A stretch of 64,000 nt of DNA from Idiomarinaceae bacterium. GTDB lineage: Bacteria > Pseudomonadota > Gammaproteobacteria > Enterobacterales > Alteromonadaceae. The stretch lies in assembly GCA_002685255.1 (NCBI GenBank), contig NYWU01000021.1:1-64000 (forward strand). The letters are read 5' to 3'. Shown here piece by piece: positions 21,021-32,012 of this stretch. Both the position numbers and the translations under genes were made by a program. The notes under the pieces were generated by a model that saw only the letters and a list, made by a program, of their open reading frames with translations, did not search any database and was not told the origin of the DNA. Every line of letters begins with the position of its first letter. Within the stretch, counting starts at the first letter, position 1.

Positions 21021-21988
21021 AACTGAGTCAGCGGCAGTGTTACCTTATCCTTCTCGGCATCGCTATTTTACTCAGTGTGGTACAGCTTACTGTAGGAGGA
21101 AGTTCACTTAAGTGGTGGGCTCCGAACGCACTTGAGAGCGATATTATTTGGGATATTCGGGTTCCACGGACCGTGCTAACTTGGTCGATTGCTATCGCTC
21201 TCGGGCTGGCTGGCGCAGTGATGCAGCTATTACTTCGAAACCCACTGGCTGAACCTGGCATCACTGGAGTATCCGGGTGTGCTGCTTTAGTGACGATTAC
21301 CTGCCTTTACTTTGGTTGGCTACCGGCCTTTTCCTTTGGATTACCTGCGCTGGCGTTGGTTGGCGGTTTGTTCGGGGTGTCGTTACTGATGGTGCTTGCC
21401 GGGCAGCGGGCTTCGCCTACGCGATTGATTCTGGCGGGGGTCGCGATAGCAACAATGAGTAGTGCCGTGATGGGACTGTTGCTATATCTCGCCCCAAACC
21501 CGTTTGCATTTCAAGAGTGGGCTTTTTGGCATATGGGAAGCTTGGCAAATAAAAGCTGGCATTCGGTGATGCTAGCGCTACCAGGAGTTGTGTTAGCGCT
21601 GCCATTGGTATGGTTCGGTCGGCGCTTTCTATATGCCCTAACTTTATCCGAAGAAACGGTTGCGACAATGGGGTTCAATGTGGCGCGGTATCGCAACTTG
21701 ATGTTGTTAGCTGTGGCATTACTCACGACCGCCTCCGTGGTGGCGGCTGGCGTTATCGGGTTTGTTGGGCTATTAGCGCCCCATGCCGTTCGATTGATAG
21801 GCTTTAATCATCCGAAATATGTGTTGTGGCTGTCGCCCATTACCGCAATTCTTTTACTGCTCAGTTTTGACACCATAGCACAGTTAATGAGCACCGCGCG
21901 CGAGTTACCCGTGGGGGTTATTGCGGCTTTAGTCGGTGCGCCATTGCTCATTGTACTGTTGGTACGAGAGCGCACCCGTGATGCTTGA
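21017..21988 (+). CDS. FecCD-family ABC transporter permease (BtuC-like)
   Basis: DIRVPRTVLTWSIAIALGLAGAVMQLLLRNPLAEPGITGVSG. Confidence 0.9.
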   Translation: MKLSQRQCYLILLGIAILLSVVQLTVGGSSLKWWAPNALESDIIWDIRVPRTVLTWSIAIALGLAGAVMQLLLRNPLAEPGITGVSGCAALVTITCLYFGWLPAFSFGLPALALVGGLFGVSLLMVLAGQRASPTRLILAGVAIATMSSAVMGLLLYLAPNPFAFQEWAFWHMGSLANKSWHSVMLALPGVVLALPLVWFGRRFLYALTLSEETVATMGFNVARYRNLMLLAVALLTTASVVAAGVIGFVGLLAPHAVRLIGFNHPKYVLWLSPITAILLLLSFDTIAQLMSTARELPVGVIAALVGAPLLIVLLVRERTRDA

Positions 21989-22727
21989 GCTTAACGACTT
22001 ATATTTAGCAGGCATTTCTCGCCCACGCATACGCCATATCAACTTAGCGCTAGCCAGCAATCAGTTAGTCGGAGTGATAGGGGCAAATGGCGCGGGTAAA
22101 AGCTCACTGTTACGTGGTATTGCTGCAGTTGAGCCACAACTGACAGGTCAGGTGCAATTCAAACAAAAAGATTGGTTGGGATTGTCGCATCGCAAGCGAC
22201 AACAGTATTTGGGGTATTTGCCTCAGACTGAAACGCCTGAGTGGGATATTCGTATCGATGAACTGGTAAATCTAGCAGCGCAATGCGCTCGACCGCGGCT
22301 TGATGAACATTTAAGAACCTATGAATTGCTCGAACTCAAGGAACGTCGAGTTTCGCAAGTATCGGGTGGTGAACGACAACGGGCATTATTGGCTCGGGCT
22401 ACATTATTAAAGCCACAATTACTAATTTGCGATGAACCTGTCAGTGGTCTCGATGTGGCGCATCAATTAACCATTATGCAGCAGTTGCGTAATCACGCGC
22501 GAAACCACGGTCTTGTCTTGGCAGCTATTCATGACCTAGCGTTGGCCGCACGATTTTGTGACCGCTTACTGTTAATGCATAACGGGGATTTAGTGCAGAG
22601 CGGAGAGCCGTTTGAGGTGTTGACTGAAAAAAACTTAGCTGACTGTTTTGGTGTACAAGCCGAGTGGTTTTGTAGAGATCACGGCGTTGGCTGGATACCA
22701 ACGCCGTTGCAAGCAATAAAAGATTAA
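21981..22727 (+). CDS. ABC transporter ATPase (BtuD-like)
   Basis: GANGAGKSSLLRG Walker A, VSGGERQRALLARA, ICDEPVSGLDV. Confidence 0.9.
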   Translation: MLELNDLYLAGISRPRIRHINLALASNQLVGVIGANGAGKSSLLRGIAAVEPQLTGQVQFKQKDWLGLSHRKRQQYLGYLPQTETPEWDIRIDELVNLAAQCARPRLDEHLRTYELLELKERRVSQVSGGERQRALLARATLLKPQLLICDEPVSGLDVAHQLTIMQQLRNHARNHGLVLAAIHDLALAARFCDRLLLMHNGDLVQSGEPFEVLTEKNLADCFGVQAEWFCRDHGVGWIPTPLQAIKD

Positions 22728-24388
22728 CCGATCGGTTTATATTTAATGCGGTGTGGCTCCATTGCCTGTTCGCCAAACTTCTCTTTCATGTAGGCTTCGT
22801 AATCGCTGTAGTTACCTTCGTAGAAGACCACTTCAGCTTCATCACGGTAATCAAGAATATGGGTTGCGATTCGGTCTAAGAACCAACGGTCGTGCGAGAT
22901 AACCAAAGCTGAGCCTGGGAACTCGAGAATCGCTTCTTCAAGCGCCCGTAAGGTTTCAACGTCGAGGTCGTTGGTCGGTTCGTCTAATAATAAGACGTTG
23001 CCGCCCGCTTTAAGCAGTTTAGCAAGGTGCACGCGGTTACGTTCACCGCCCGACAGCTCACCGATACGTTTTTGTTGGTCGGTGCCTTTAAAGTTAAAGC
23101 GACCGACGTAAGCACGTCCTTGAACCTCAAAGTTACCAATACGCAGAATATCGTTACCATCGGTAATTTCTTGGAATACGGTTTTGCTATCATCCATACT
23201 GTCGCGGAACTGATCGACGCTCGCCAATTCAACAGTGTCACCGAGTTCAATCGAGCCACTGTCGGGCTGTTCTTGACCACTGATCATACGGAATAGGGTG
23301 GATTTACCCGCGCCGTTCGGACCGATGATACCGACGATAGCACCTTTAGGAACACTAAAGCTCAGGTTATCAATAAGCTGGCGCCCTTCGTAGGCTTTGC
23401 TAATACCATTCACCTCAATGACCTTATCACCCAAACGCGGGCCTGGTGGAATAAATAGCTCATTGGTTTCGTTACGTTTTTGATAGTCGCTGCTTTGTAA
23501 CTCTTCAAAGCGAGCCATACGCGCTTTGCTTTTAGCCTGACGACCTTTCGGGTTAGTACGTACCCACTCAAGTTCTTGCTTGATGGTGCGTTGACGCGCT
23601 TTCTCTTGACGCTCTTCTTGTGCGAGACGTTTCTCTTTTTGCTCCAACCAAGAAGAGTAGTTGCCTTCCCATGGAATACCATAACCACGGTCAAGCTCAA
23701 GGATCCAGCCTGCTACGTTGTCTAAGAAATAACGGTCGTGGGTAATAGCAACGACGGTGCCTGTGTAATCGTGCAAGAAGCGTTCAAGCCATGCAACTGA
23801 CTCTGCATCCAAGTGGTTGGTCGGCTCATCAAGTAGCAACATGTCGGGTTTAGAAAGTAACAGACGACAGATTGCAACACGGCGACGTTCACCACCTGAT
23901 AGATTACCGATCTTAGCGTCCCATTGTGGCAAACGCAGTGCATCAGCGGCGCGGTCAAGGATATTCTCGATGTTGTGACCATCTTTGGCCTGAATAAGTG
24001 CTTCTAGTTGCGCTTGTTCTTTTGCTAACGCATCAAAATCAGCATTTTCATCGGCGTAGGCCGCGTAGACTTCATCTAAGCGAGTGAAAGCCTCTTTAAC
24101 ATCAGCGACGGCTTCTTCCACTGTTTCCTTGACGGTTTTTTCTTCATCAAGCTGTGGCTCCTGAGGGAGGTAACCAATGTTAATTCCTGCGAGGGGACGC
24201 GCTTCCCCTTCGAACTCGGTGTCGACCCCTGCCATAATACGAAGCAAGGTTGATTTACCGGCACCGTTAAGACCTAAAACACCGATCTTAGCGCCAGGAA
24301 AAAACGATAATGAGATATCTTTTAAGATAGTTTTTTTGGGTGGAACAACTTTGCTCACCCGCGACATTGAATAGATATATTGCGCCAT
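22724..24388 (-). CDS. ettA: Energy-dependent translational throttle protein EttA
   Basis: MAQYIYSMSRVSKVVPPKKTILKDISLSFFPGAKIGVLGLNGAGKSTLL; two ABC cassettes. Confidence 0.97.
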   Translation of the reverse strand: MAQYIYSMSRVSKVVPPKKTILKDISLSFFPGAKIGVLGLNGAGKSTLLRIMAGVDTEFEGEARPLAGINIGYLPQEPQLDEEKTVKETVEEAVADVKEAFTRLDEVYAAYADENADFDALAKEQAQLEALIQAKDGHNIENILDRAADALRLPQWDAKIGNLSGGERRRVAICRLLLSKPDMLLLDEPTNHLDAESVAWLERFLHDYTGTVVAITHDRYFLDNVAGWILELDRGYGIPWEGNYSSWLEQKEKRLAQEERQEKARQRTIKQELEWVRTNPKGRQAKSKARMARFEELQSSDYQKRNETNELFIPPGPRLGDKVIEVNGISKAYEGRQLIDNLSFSVPKGAIVGIIGPNGAGKSTLFRMISGQEQPDSGSIELGDTVELASVDQFRDSMDDSKTVFQEITDGNDILRIGNFEVQGRAYVGRFNFKGTDQQKRIGELSGGERNRVHLAKLLKAGGNVLLLDEPTNDLDVETLRALEEAILEFPGSALVISHDRWFLDRIATHILDYRDEAEVVFYEGNYSDYEAYMKEKFGEQAMEPHRIKYKPIG

Positions 24389-24562
24389 AGCGACGAACAT
24401 TCCTACTGTTGGATTGAAAATAGGGCCTAGTTTACTGGTAAATGCAGCAAATGCCCAAATTTGTTGCCGAATTTTTTCTTTACGGCATGTGACGGTTTGC
24501 TAGGCAGTTTGGGGTATTTTGCGGTAAACTGCACGACATAATTTGGCTAATGAAATTGATGG

Positions 24563-25828
24563 ATGTCCGAGATGCAGAAAAAAGATCAGACAATTGCCGC
24601 GTTTGACGCGGAGTTATGGCAAGCAATGAGTCAGGAAGTTGAGCGTCAAGAACAACACATTGAGCTGATTGCTTCAGAAAACTATACCAGCCCGCGTGTG
24701 CTAGAGGCACAAGGCTCACAGTTAACCAATAAATACGCCGAGGGTTATCCTCATAAGCGTTATTATGGTGGTTGTGAATATGTTGACGTGGTCGAAGACC
24801 TGGCGATTGCACGCGCTAAAGAGTTGTTTGGTGCTAAATATGCAAACGTACAACCGCATTCAGGCTCACAAGCCAACACCGCTGCATTTATGGCACTTAT
24901 GGAAGCCGGTGATACCTTCTTGGGAATGAGCTTGGCACATGGTGGTCATTTGACGCACGGTGCGGGTGTTAACTTCTCGGGCAAGCTATACAATGCCGTA
25001 CAATATGGCATTTCAGAAGAAACCGGTGAAATCGATTACAACCAAGTTGAAGAGTTAGCTAAAGAGCATCAACCCAAGGTTATCGTTGCTGGTTTCTCTG
25101 CATACTCGGGTATTGTCGATTGGCAGCGTTTTAGACAAATTGCTGATGAGGTAGGCGCCTATTTGTTAGTTGATATGGCACACGTAGCCGGTTTGGTTGC
25201 TGCGGGTGTGTACCCAAGCCCAATTCCTTATGCAGACGTAGTAACAACGACAACACATAAAACCCTTGCTGGCCCGCGCAGTGGTCTTATCTTGTCTGGT
25301 AAAGATGATGAGAAATTGCACAAAAAACTAAACAGTGCGGTATTCCCGGGTAATCAAGGTGGTCCATTGATGCACGTTATCGCAGCCAAAGCGGTAGCGT
25401 TTAAAGAAGCGCTTGAGCCTGAATTTAAAGCGTATCAAGAGCAAGTACTTAAAAACGCAAATGCAATGGTTAAAGCGCTACAAGCGCGTGGCTATAAAAT
25501 CGTATCGAATGGTACGCAGAACCATTTGTTCCTCGTGGATTTAATCGACAAAGACATTACTGGTAAAGATGCTGATGCAGCGTTAGGTCGTGCATATATT
25601 ACGGTCAACAAGAATGCGGTACCGAATGATCCGCGCTCGCCGTTTGTCACTTCTGGCCTTCGTCTAGGTACGCCGGCAATTACGCGCCGTGGCTTTAAGG
25701 AAGCGGAAGCTGAGCAAGTGGCTAACTGGATTTGCGATGTATTAGATGACATTAATAACGAACAAACGATTGAGCGTGTTCGTAACGATGTCAAAACGTT
25801 ATGCGCCGAGTTTCCAGTTTATAAATAA
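24563..25828 (+). CDS. glyA: Serine hydroxymethyltransferase
   Basis: [53 protein letters not shown]. Confidence 0.98.
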   Translation: MSEMQKKDQTIAAFDAELWQAMSQEVERQEQHIELIASENYTSPRVLEAQGSQLTNKYAEGYPHKRYYGGCEYVDVVEDLAIARAKELFGAKYANVQPHSGSQANTAAFMALMEAGDTFLGMSLAHGGHLTHGAGVNFSGKLYNAVQYGISEETGEIDYNQVEELAKEHQPKVIVAGFSAYSGIVDWQRFRQIADEVGAYLLVDMAHVAGLVAAGVYPSPIPYADVVTTTTHKTLAGPRSGLILSGKDDEKLHKKLNSAVFPGNQGGPLMHVIAAKAVAFKEALEPEFKAYQEQVLKNANAMVKALQARGYKIVSNGTQNHLFLVDLIDKDITGKDADAALGRAYITVNKNAVPNDPRSPFVTSGLRLGTPAITRRGFKEAEAEQVANWICDVLDDINNEQTIERVRNDVKTLCAEFPVYK

Positions 25829-25848
25829 CGTTTGAAAAGGAGCGCACT

Positions 25849-26298
25849 ATGCACTGTCCATTCTGCGGAACACAAGATACCAAGGTCATCGATTCGCGGT
25901 TAGTTGGGGATGGTGCATCAGTGCGCAGGCGTCGCGAATGTAGTCATTGTCGCGAGCGCTTCACAACATTTGAAACCGCTGAATTAGTAATGCCCCGGGT
26001 AATTAAATCGGACGGTGGGCGTGAGCCATTTAATGAAGATAAACTTCGTAGCGGGCTGTTACGTGCACTTGAAAAGCGTCCGGTCAGTCTCGAAAAAATG
26101 GAGCAGGCGGTTAATAAAATTAAGTCCAGTATTCGGGCAACGGGCGAGCGAGAGATTACCTCTAACTTTATCGGTAATTTGGTGATGGATAATCTCAAAC
26201 AAATCGATAAAGTCGCCTACGTTCGCTTTGCTTCGGTTTATCGCTCTTTTGAGGATATCAAAGAGTTTGGCGAGGAGATCGCTCGACTCAATGATTAG
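25849..26298 (+). CDS. nrdR: Transcriptional repressor NrdR
   Basis: [42 protein letters not shown]. Confidence 0.98.
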   Translation: MHCPFCGTQDTKVIDSRLVGDGASVRRRRECSHCRERFTTFETAELVMPRVIKSDGGREPFNEDKLRSGLLRALEKRPVSLEKMEQAVNKIKSSIRATGEREITSNFIGNLVMDNLKQIDKVAYVRFASVYRSFEDIKEFGEEIARLND

Positions 26299-27412
26299 TT
26301 TGGCACAAGATAAGCGCGACCACCTTTACATGCATCGCGCCCTAGAGTTGGCAAGAAAAGGGCGTTTTACGACTGGACCTAATCCTGCTGTCGGTTGTGT
26401 CCTCGTTAAGGACGGCCGTATCATTGGCGAGGGTTGGCATCAGAAGGCAGGCGAACCCCACGCTGAGGTTTTTGCGTTACGCCAAGCTGGCGCGCAAGCC
26501 AAGCATGCAACTGCCTATGTAACGCTTGAGCCATGCAGTCACCAAGGCCGCACACCACCCTGTGTTGATGCATTGATTAATGCTGAAGTGGCTCGTGTGG
26601 TCATCGCGATGCAAGATCCCAACCCCGTTGTCTCAGGTCGAGGCATCCATAAGTTGCACGATGCCGACATCGAAGTCCGCGTCGGTTTATTTGAAACTGC
26701 AGCGCGTCAGTTGAATCCGGGTTTCATTCATCGTATGCAGACTCAATTACCTTATGTGCGCGTTAAGCTGGCGAGCTCACTTGATGGACGTACGGCGTTG
26801 AGTAACGGTGTGAGCCAATGGATTACCGGTGGTGCCGCACGTGCGGATGTGCAGGTTTGGCGCGCGCAGGCCGACGCGATACTAACTGGTGCGGATACGG
26901 TGCTGGTGGATAATCCGCGACTCAATGTACGTCCTGAACAATGGCCAGCTGGAATCGAAAAACCATTATTTTTTAAGCAGCCTGTGCGTGTGATTATTGA
27001 CGGGAAAAACCGCATTCATGATGATTTGCGGCTATTTGAGGTTGCAGCGCCTGTATTTGTCGTCCGTACGACGGAAGGTTCTGTTTCTCGGCATCCACAC
27101 TGCCACGAGATTATTGCTAAAGCAGATAGTCAGGGTCGCGTAGACTTACATGATGCATTAAAAGAACTCGCATTGCGTGAGATCAACTTGGTATGGACCG
27201 AGTGTGGAGGTCAGTTAGCGGGTGCTCTTTTCAACGCTCAGTTAGTGAATGAACTGGTCTATTATCAAGCAAATAAAGTATTAGGCAGTGATGCGCGCAG
27301 TATGATTGCGTTGCCTGAACTGACTCAACTCGATGATGCGCTCTCATTTAACGTGCTTGAGCGCCGAATGATCGGCGAGGATATTCGCGTGATCGCTCAG
27401 CCAATGAAGTAG
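26291..27412 (+). CDS. ribD: Bifunctional riboflavin deaminase/reductase RibD
   Basis: [35 protein letters not shown]. Confidence 0.96.
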   Translation: MISLAQDKRDHLYMHRALELARKGRFTTGPNPAVGCVLVKDGRIIGEGWHQKAGEPHAEVFALRQAGAQAKHATAYVTLEPCSHQGRTPPCVDALINAEVARVVIAMQDPNPVVSGRGIHKLHDADIEVRVGLFETAARQLNPGFIHRMQTQLPYVRVKLASSLDGRTALSNGVSQWITGGAARADVQVWRAQADAILTGADTVLVDNPRLNVRPEQWPAGIEKPLFFKQPVRVIIDGKNRIHDDLRLFEVAAPVFVVRTTEGSVSRHPHCHEIIAKADSQGRVDLHDALKELALREINLVWTECGGQLAGALFNAQLVNELVYYQANKVLGSDARSMIALPELTQLDDALSFNVLERRMIGEDIRVIAQPMK

Positions 27413-27420
27413 GAACTATT

Positions 27421-28539
27421 ATGTCATTGCATTCGACAGAAGAGATTATTGAAGATATCAAGCAAGGTAAGATGGTCATTCTAATGGATGACGAGGACCG
27501 CGAGAATGAGGGCGACTTGATTCTTGCAGCCGACTGCGTGACCCCCGAAGCGATAAATTTCATGGCGCGTTATGGACGGGGATTGATTTGCCTGACACTT
27601 AGCGAGGAGCGTTGTAAGCAACTTAACCTACCGCTGATGGTTGATCGTAACAACGCGCCGTACTCGACAGCGTTTACCGTATCCATTGAGGCAGCAGAAG
27701 GCGTGACAACAGGGATTTCCGCAGCCGATCGTGCGCAAACTGTGAAGGCTGCGGTCGCACGTAACGCTCAGCCAGAAGACTTGGTGATGCCGGGGCACAT
27801 ATTTCCGTTAAAAGCGAAGCAGGGCGGCGTGCTTAATCGAGCGGGGCATACAGAGGCAGGCTGTGACCTCGCGCGTCTTGCGGGTTATGAACCTGCTGCT
27901 GTAATTGTCGAAGTACTTAATGAAGATGGCACGATGGCGCGCCGCGCAGATCTAGAGAAGTTTGCTGAAGCACACGATATCAAGGTGGGTACGATTGCTG
28001 ATTTGATCGAGTACCGCTCAGTGCGCGAGAAAACCATTCGCCGTGTAGCCCAGTGTCAATTGCCGACCAGTTTTGGTAAATTCAATATGATCACGTATCA
28101 AGACTCAATTGACCAGCAAGTTCATCATGCGTTGGTGCATGGTGAGATTGATGCCGAGAAGGTGACTAATGTGCGTGTGCATTTGCAAGACAGCTTGCAT
28201 GATACGCTATCGACTGAACGCGCAGCGAAGCGCAGCTGGCCGATTGCGAAGGCGATGCAATATATTGCTGAAAACGATGGTGTTTTAGTGCTTATTGGCC
28301 GTCAGCAAACGCCTGAGGATATCATCGCGCAAGTGAAAGAATTTGAGGCACAGGATCAAGGACAGCACAAACCGACTGCGTCGGCGTCTAATGCTTCTCG
28401 AAATGTGGGTGTTGGTTCGCAAATCCTTGCTGATTTAGGCATTCACCAAATGCATCTGCTTAGTTCACCGAAGCGTTATTCGGCATTGTCGGGATTCGGA
28501 CTTGAAGTTGTTGACTTCATCGAAGATAAAGCTGACTGA
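27421..28539 (+). CDS. ribB: 3,4-dihydroxy-2-butanone-4-phosphate synthase with C-terminal RibA-like domain (degenerate, RibBX-like)
   Basis: [30 protein letters not shown] in RibB half; C-terminal half lacks zinc Cys motif. Confidence 0.9.
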   Translation: MSLHSTEEIIEDIKQGKMVILMDDEDRENEGDLILAADCVTPEAINFMARYGRGLICLTLSEERCKQLNLPLMVDRNNAPYSTAFTVSIEAAEGVTTGISAADRAQTVKAAVARNAQPEDLVMPGHIFPLKAKQGGVLNRAGHTEAGCDLARLAGYEPAAVIVEVLNEDGTMARRADLEKFAEAHDIKVGTIADLIEYRSVREKTIRRVAQCQLPTSFGKFNMITYQDSIDQQVHHALVHGEIDAEKVTNVRVHLQDSLHDTLSTERAAKRSWPIAKAMQYIAENDGVLVLIGRQQTPEDIIAQVKEFEAQDQGQHKPTASASNASRNVGVGSQILADLGIHQMHLLSSPKRYSALSGFGLEVVDFIEDKAD

Positions 28540-29413
28540 ACTGATGATACAGTGCCGCATGAGTAGGCAGCTTAATGCCTAACTCTGCGGCCTTTTTTAA
28601 CGCGTAGCCAGTCAGTGCGTCAATTTCTGTTTGCCGGTTAGCTTTTATATCCGACAGCATTGATGACTGGTTTTCAGCGGTCGCCTCGCATACCTGCTCG
28701 ACTAATACGAGCAAATCCGCAGTACTTAAATTATAGCCAAGCGCTTGACTTAGACTGACCAACTCAGAGACCAGCATACGTCGCTGCTCATGGTATTGTT
28801 CTTTGAGGAGTTCACCATTGAGGCACTGATTCACCGCTGTTAATGGATTAATTACACAATTAAGGCAAAATTTTTGCCATTGTCGTGCTTTGATGTCTGC
28901 ATCAAAGTGCAGTTTTGGAAAGGCGCTATGCAACTGTGCGGTCAGTTGTTGATGATGTTGAATGCGCGCATCGATCCAGTCTGAACCCAATCCTTTGTGC
29001 TCGGTCACTCGGTTACTGCGCGTCACGCCATGAGTGGTTATCCATGTATAACAGGGGCGTGATGTGGTTAAGTCTACAAGGCCGTTATGCGCGCAGATAA
29101 TAGGTCGATCGTGAGGTACACCCAGTGTATCTAGACGTCGAAATACACTCTCAAGATCATAGGCCTTAACGGCTATAAAAACCGCTTGTATTGAGCTGAA
29201 GTCACTGCCGTTAATGATAGGAATTCGGCAATGCTCAGTATTCTCGGACCGATAGCGCCTAAATTGATAGTCAAAAAAATCTGAGCGTTGACGAGATGTG
29301 CGGGGCAGTGTGACAAGCGGCAACTTGGCACACTGCCATTGATGGGCAATAAGCTGACCTATCGCACCCGCGCCGACGAGTAGTAGTCGTTTAGGGTGGT
29401 CACTCATTTTCAC
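28517..29413 (-). CDS. 2-dehydropantoate 2-reductase / ketopantoate reductase family (ApbA/PanE)
   Basis: [16 protein letters not shown] Rossmann N-terminus, [22 protein letters not shown]. Confidence 0.88.
   Translation of the reverse strand: MKMSDHPKRLLLVGAGAIGQLIAHQWQCAKLPLVTLPRTSRQRSDFFDYQFRRYRSENTEHCRIPIINGSDFSSIQAVFIAVKAYDLESVFRRLDTLGVPHDRPIICAHNGLVDLTTSRPCYTWITTHGVTRSNRVTEHKGLGSDWIDARIQHHQQLTAQLHSAFPKLHFDADIKARQWQKFCLNCVINPLTAVNQCLNGELLKEQYHEQRRMLVSELVSLSQALGYNLSTADLLVLVEQVCEATAENQSSMLSDIKANRQTEIDALTGYALKKAAELGIKLPTHAALYHQFSQLYLR
28554..28598 (+). terminator. Rho-independent terminator of ribBA, inside opposing panE-like CDS
   Basis: GCCGCA-t-GAGT-AGGC-agcttaat-GCCT-a-ACTC-TGCGGC-c-TTTTTT. 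Confidence 0.8.
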
Positions 29414-30722
29414 CCCAATGTGCCTGATAACTTCGTTTTAGATAGCCGAGTAATAACAAGCTTGGCAGGATAGCTAAGCTGGTGAGAACAAAGAACAGAC
29501 TCCAATTACCATCAAGCTTATCAACCAGCACTCCACTGTAGGCGGATAAAGTGGTTCGGCCAAAGGTGCTCAGTGATGCGAGTAAGGCATACTGCGTCGC
29601 GGTAAAGGTCCGGTCACATAAAAAGCTGATAAAACCGACAAAAGCAACCGTCGACCAAGCGCTCGTAAAGCCATCGACCAGCACTGCGGCAAGAAACAAG
29701 TTTTCACTGGGGCCGACGTTAGCAATCCAAGCGAACATAAGGTTTGAGCCCGCCATAGCAATGCCGGCAATCAATAACCCCTTGAACTGACCGATGCGGA
29801 GTGTAACGAGTCCACCCAGTAGCGAGAATATAATGGTTATCCACCAAGTGACTAATTTAGAGTATGTACCAATTTGTTCGTTCGAGAAGCCTATTTCTTT
29901 ATAAAATACAATCGACATTCGACCTAAAAAGGCTTCGCCTATTTTAAAAAGAAAGACAAACAGCAAAATTTGTATTGCCAGTTTCGCACCGTTGCGTGAG
30001 AAGAAAGAACTAATCGGCTCAATGACGACAGTGCTGATCCGTTTTAATAAGGACAAGGTCGCTATCGTATTTGCTTTGACCTGTGTGTAACGCGCTGGCT
30101 TTAAGATTAGAGTCACCAACGCCAACGACAGCATGAGCGCTGCGAGCACGATGTAGGCGTCCTGCCAACGCCAATGGGTGCCATCGACGAGCAGAAACGG
30201 AACCGCGCCGAGGCCGGCGTAACCGCTCCACCAACCTGATGTGGCCATGGCTGCTCCGGCACTTTGCATGCGTCCTTCCGACTCAGAAAATGTCTCGATA
30301 CGGTAGGCATCAATTGCTATATCTTGAGTCGCAGAGCTAATGGCAATGAGTAGGGCGGCGATACCGACTAAATGTAAGTTATCAGCGATGGTTAACGTCG
30401 ATACGAACAAACACAACGTGGCAATAAGCAGTTGGCAGAGTAAGATCCAACTACGACGTTGTCCCAGCCAACGATTCAACAATGGAAGTTTAACGCTATC
30501 GACCAGCGGAGACCAAAGAAAATTGATGGAATAAACCGCGAATACGGCACCGAAATAACCGATAACGGATCGACTTAATCCCTCTTCTTGTAACCATGCT
30601 GACAATGCTGAGCCAATCATCACCCAAGGGAACCCGCTTGAAAGCGCCAAGAAAAATAGCGCTATCACGCGTGGCTGACGGTAAACGCTAAGGTCTGTTC
30701 GTAGCGTATGCTGCTCTGTCAT
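29400..30722 (-). CDS. AmpG-like muropeptide MFS transporter
   Basis: 12-TM MFS; SGFPWVMIGSALSAWLQEEGLSRSVIGYFG; adjacent to yajG-like gene. Confidence 0.88.
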   Translation of the reverse strand: MTEQHTLRTDLSVYRQPRVIALFFLALSSGFPWVMIGSALSAWLQEEGLSRSVIGYFGAVFAVYSINFLWSPLVDSVKLPLLNRWLGQRRSWILLCQLLIATLCLFVSTLTIADNLHLVGIAALLIAISSATQDIAIDAYRIETFSESEGRMQSAGAAMATSGWWSGYAGLGAVPFLLVDGTHWRWQDAYIVLAALMLSLALVTLILKPARYTQVKANTIATLSLLKRISTVVIEPISSFFSRNGAKLAIQILLFVFLFKIGEAFLGRMSIVFYKEIGFSNEQIGTYSKLVTWWITIIFSLLGGLVTLRIGQFKGLLIAGIAMAGSNLMFAWIANVGPSENLFLAAVLVDGFTSAWSTVAFVGFISFLCDRTFTATQYALLASLSTFGRTTLSAYSGVLVDKLDGNWSLFFVLTSLAILPSLLLLGYLKRSYQAHWGENE

Positions 30723-31306
30723 TGCGGCACAATTTCGATGCGTTTAAGCACGGGCGGATTAGCGGGAACATCGCGCCAACCGGTCTTTTCATCAAATGGC
30801 ATGGATTCAAGCGCTGCTAATTTTTCGAGCACGTCCAAACCTTCAGTAACACGTCCAAATACGGCGTAGCCCCAATCACCGTCGTCGGGGTTGAGTGAGG
30901 TATTGTCGTTCAAATTGAAATAGAACTGACGAGTCGCTGTATGAGGCTTACGTTCCCTAGCCATGGCAATAGTGCCGTAGGTGTTTAACAGGCCATTGCC
31001 CGATTCATTCACGATCGTCTCATAGCTCGGTTTGTCAGAGAACTCAGCATCGTAGCCGCCGCCCTGGATTACAAAGCCAGGCACCAAACGATGGAAGATC
31101 GTGTCGTTATATTGCGCCTTAGCAACGTAGCGGAGAAAATTAGCAACAGTGATAGGTGCGGCTTCGCGGTTAAGCTCCACGGTAAGGTTACCCTCAGAGG
31201 TAACAAAAATGACGGTAGGAAAAGGGTTATCGGGTTGCACTTGTGCTTGCGAATATGAACTGAACAAGACAATAATTGATGTAAATAGCGCGGTAATAGT
31301 TTTCAT
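30719..31306 (-). CDS. Peptidylprolyl isomerase, cyclophilin type, with signal peptide
   Basis: YNDTIFHRLVPGFVIQGGGYD, TARSQFYFNL-like motif. Confidence 0.94.
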   Translation of the reverse strand: MKTITALFTSIIVLFSSYSQAQVQPDNPFPTVIFVTSEGNLTVELNREAAPITVANFLRYVAKAQYNDTIFHRLVPGFVIQGGGYDAEFSDKPSYETIVNESGNGLLNTYGTIAMARERKPHTATRQFYFNLNDNTSLNPDDGDWGYAVFGRVTEGLDVLEKLAALESMPFDEKTGWRDVPANPPVLKRIEIVPQ

Positions 31307-31307
31307 C

Positions 31308-31868
31308 TTAACCTCGAGTTTCCATCAAACGTAACTGGGGATCGTTAGCAATATCGTTGAGCACCTGTTGTAAAAGACGTTTAAACTCACGTTCAATAGT
31401 TGCTTCATCGGGGTTGGAAACCCCTTCCGACTTACTGGTGCCCGTGAATGTCCTTGCATACGACCGGTTCATTCTTTGTGCTTCGACGCGGATGTTTAAT
31501 TGATAGTCGAGTTGATATTTTAAAGTCGTCTCGGTGTGTTCGACCACCGCTTTATTGATAGATATATACCAATTAAGGTCGCCCTGACCACTGACAATCC
31601 CGGACTGCTGAAACGCTTGTTTGACGATTTCTGTAAGCGGCTGTGAGGGTGCCGAAAATTGATTAGCTTTTTGGCTATCACTATCGATGTGACGATAGAG
31701 ATAGCTGTGAGGTCGTTTATCTTGCACGCTAAGGCGCGAGATACTTTCCGACAGTTGCGATGTGACCGTCGGTGGCTCGACAATCAGATCAGAGTCAATC
31801 GTCGAGCAGCTGTTTATTGATAAGAGCGCGACGGCGGAGAGTGCTGTGAGCTTTATTAGGTGACGCAT
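31308..31868 (-). CDS. YajG-like lipoprotein
   Basis: Lipobox-like INSC; synteny with ampG. Confidence 0.75.
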   Translation of the reverse strand: MRHLIKLTALSAVALLSINSCSTIDSDLIVEPPTVTSQLSESISRLSVQDKRPHSYLYRHIDSDSQKANQFSAPSQPLTEIVKQAFQQSGIVSGQGDLNWYISINKAVVEHTETTLKYQLDYQLNIRVEAQRMNRSYARTFTGTSKSEGVSNPDEATIEREFKRLLQQVLNDIANDPQLRLMETRG

Positions 31869-32012
31869 GGCTTCCTCGTTTTAGTCATTCACGTAACACA
31901 GTTTCATGCTATCATACGGTAAAATTGTGCCTTGCAAAAATGCTTTACTGATATCTAGCAAAGCGATACGGTGACAAGGCAACGCGTTGTTAATGAAGTT
32001 AAAGGTTTTGTC

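Noticed and set aside
24401-24562. Possible glycine riboswitch upstream of glyA
   Set aside because: I could not recognise the tandem aptamer core; only a short inverted repeat is present.
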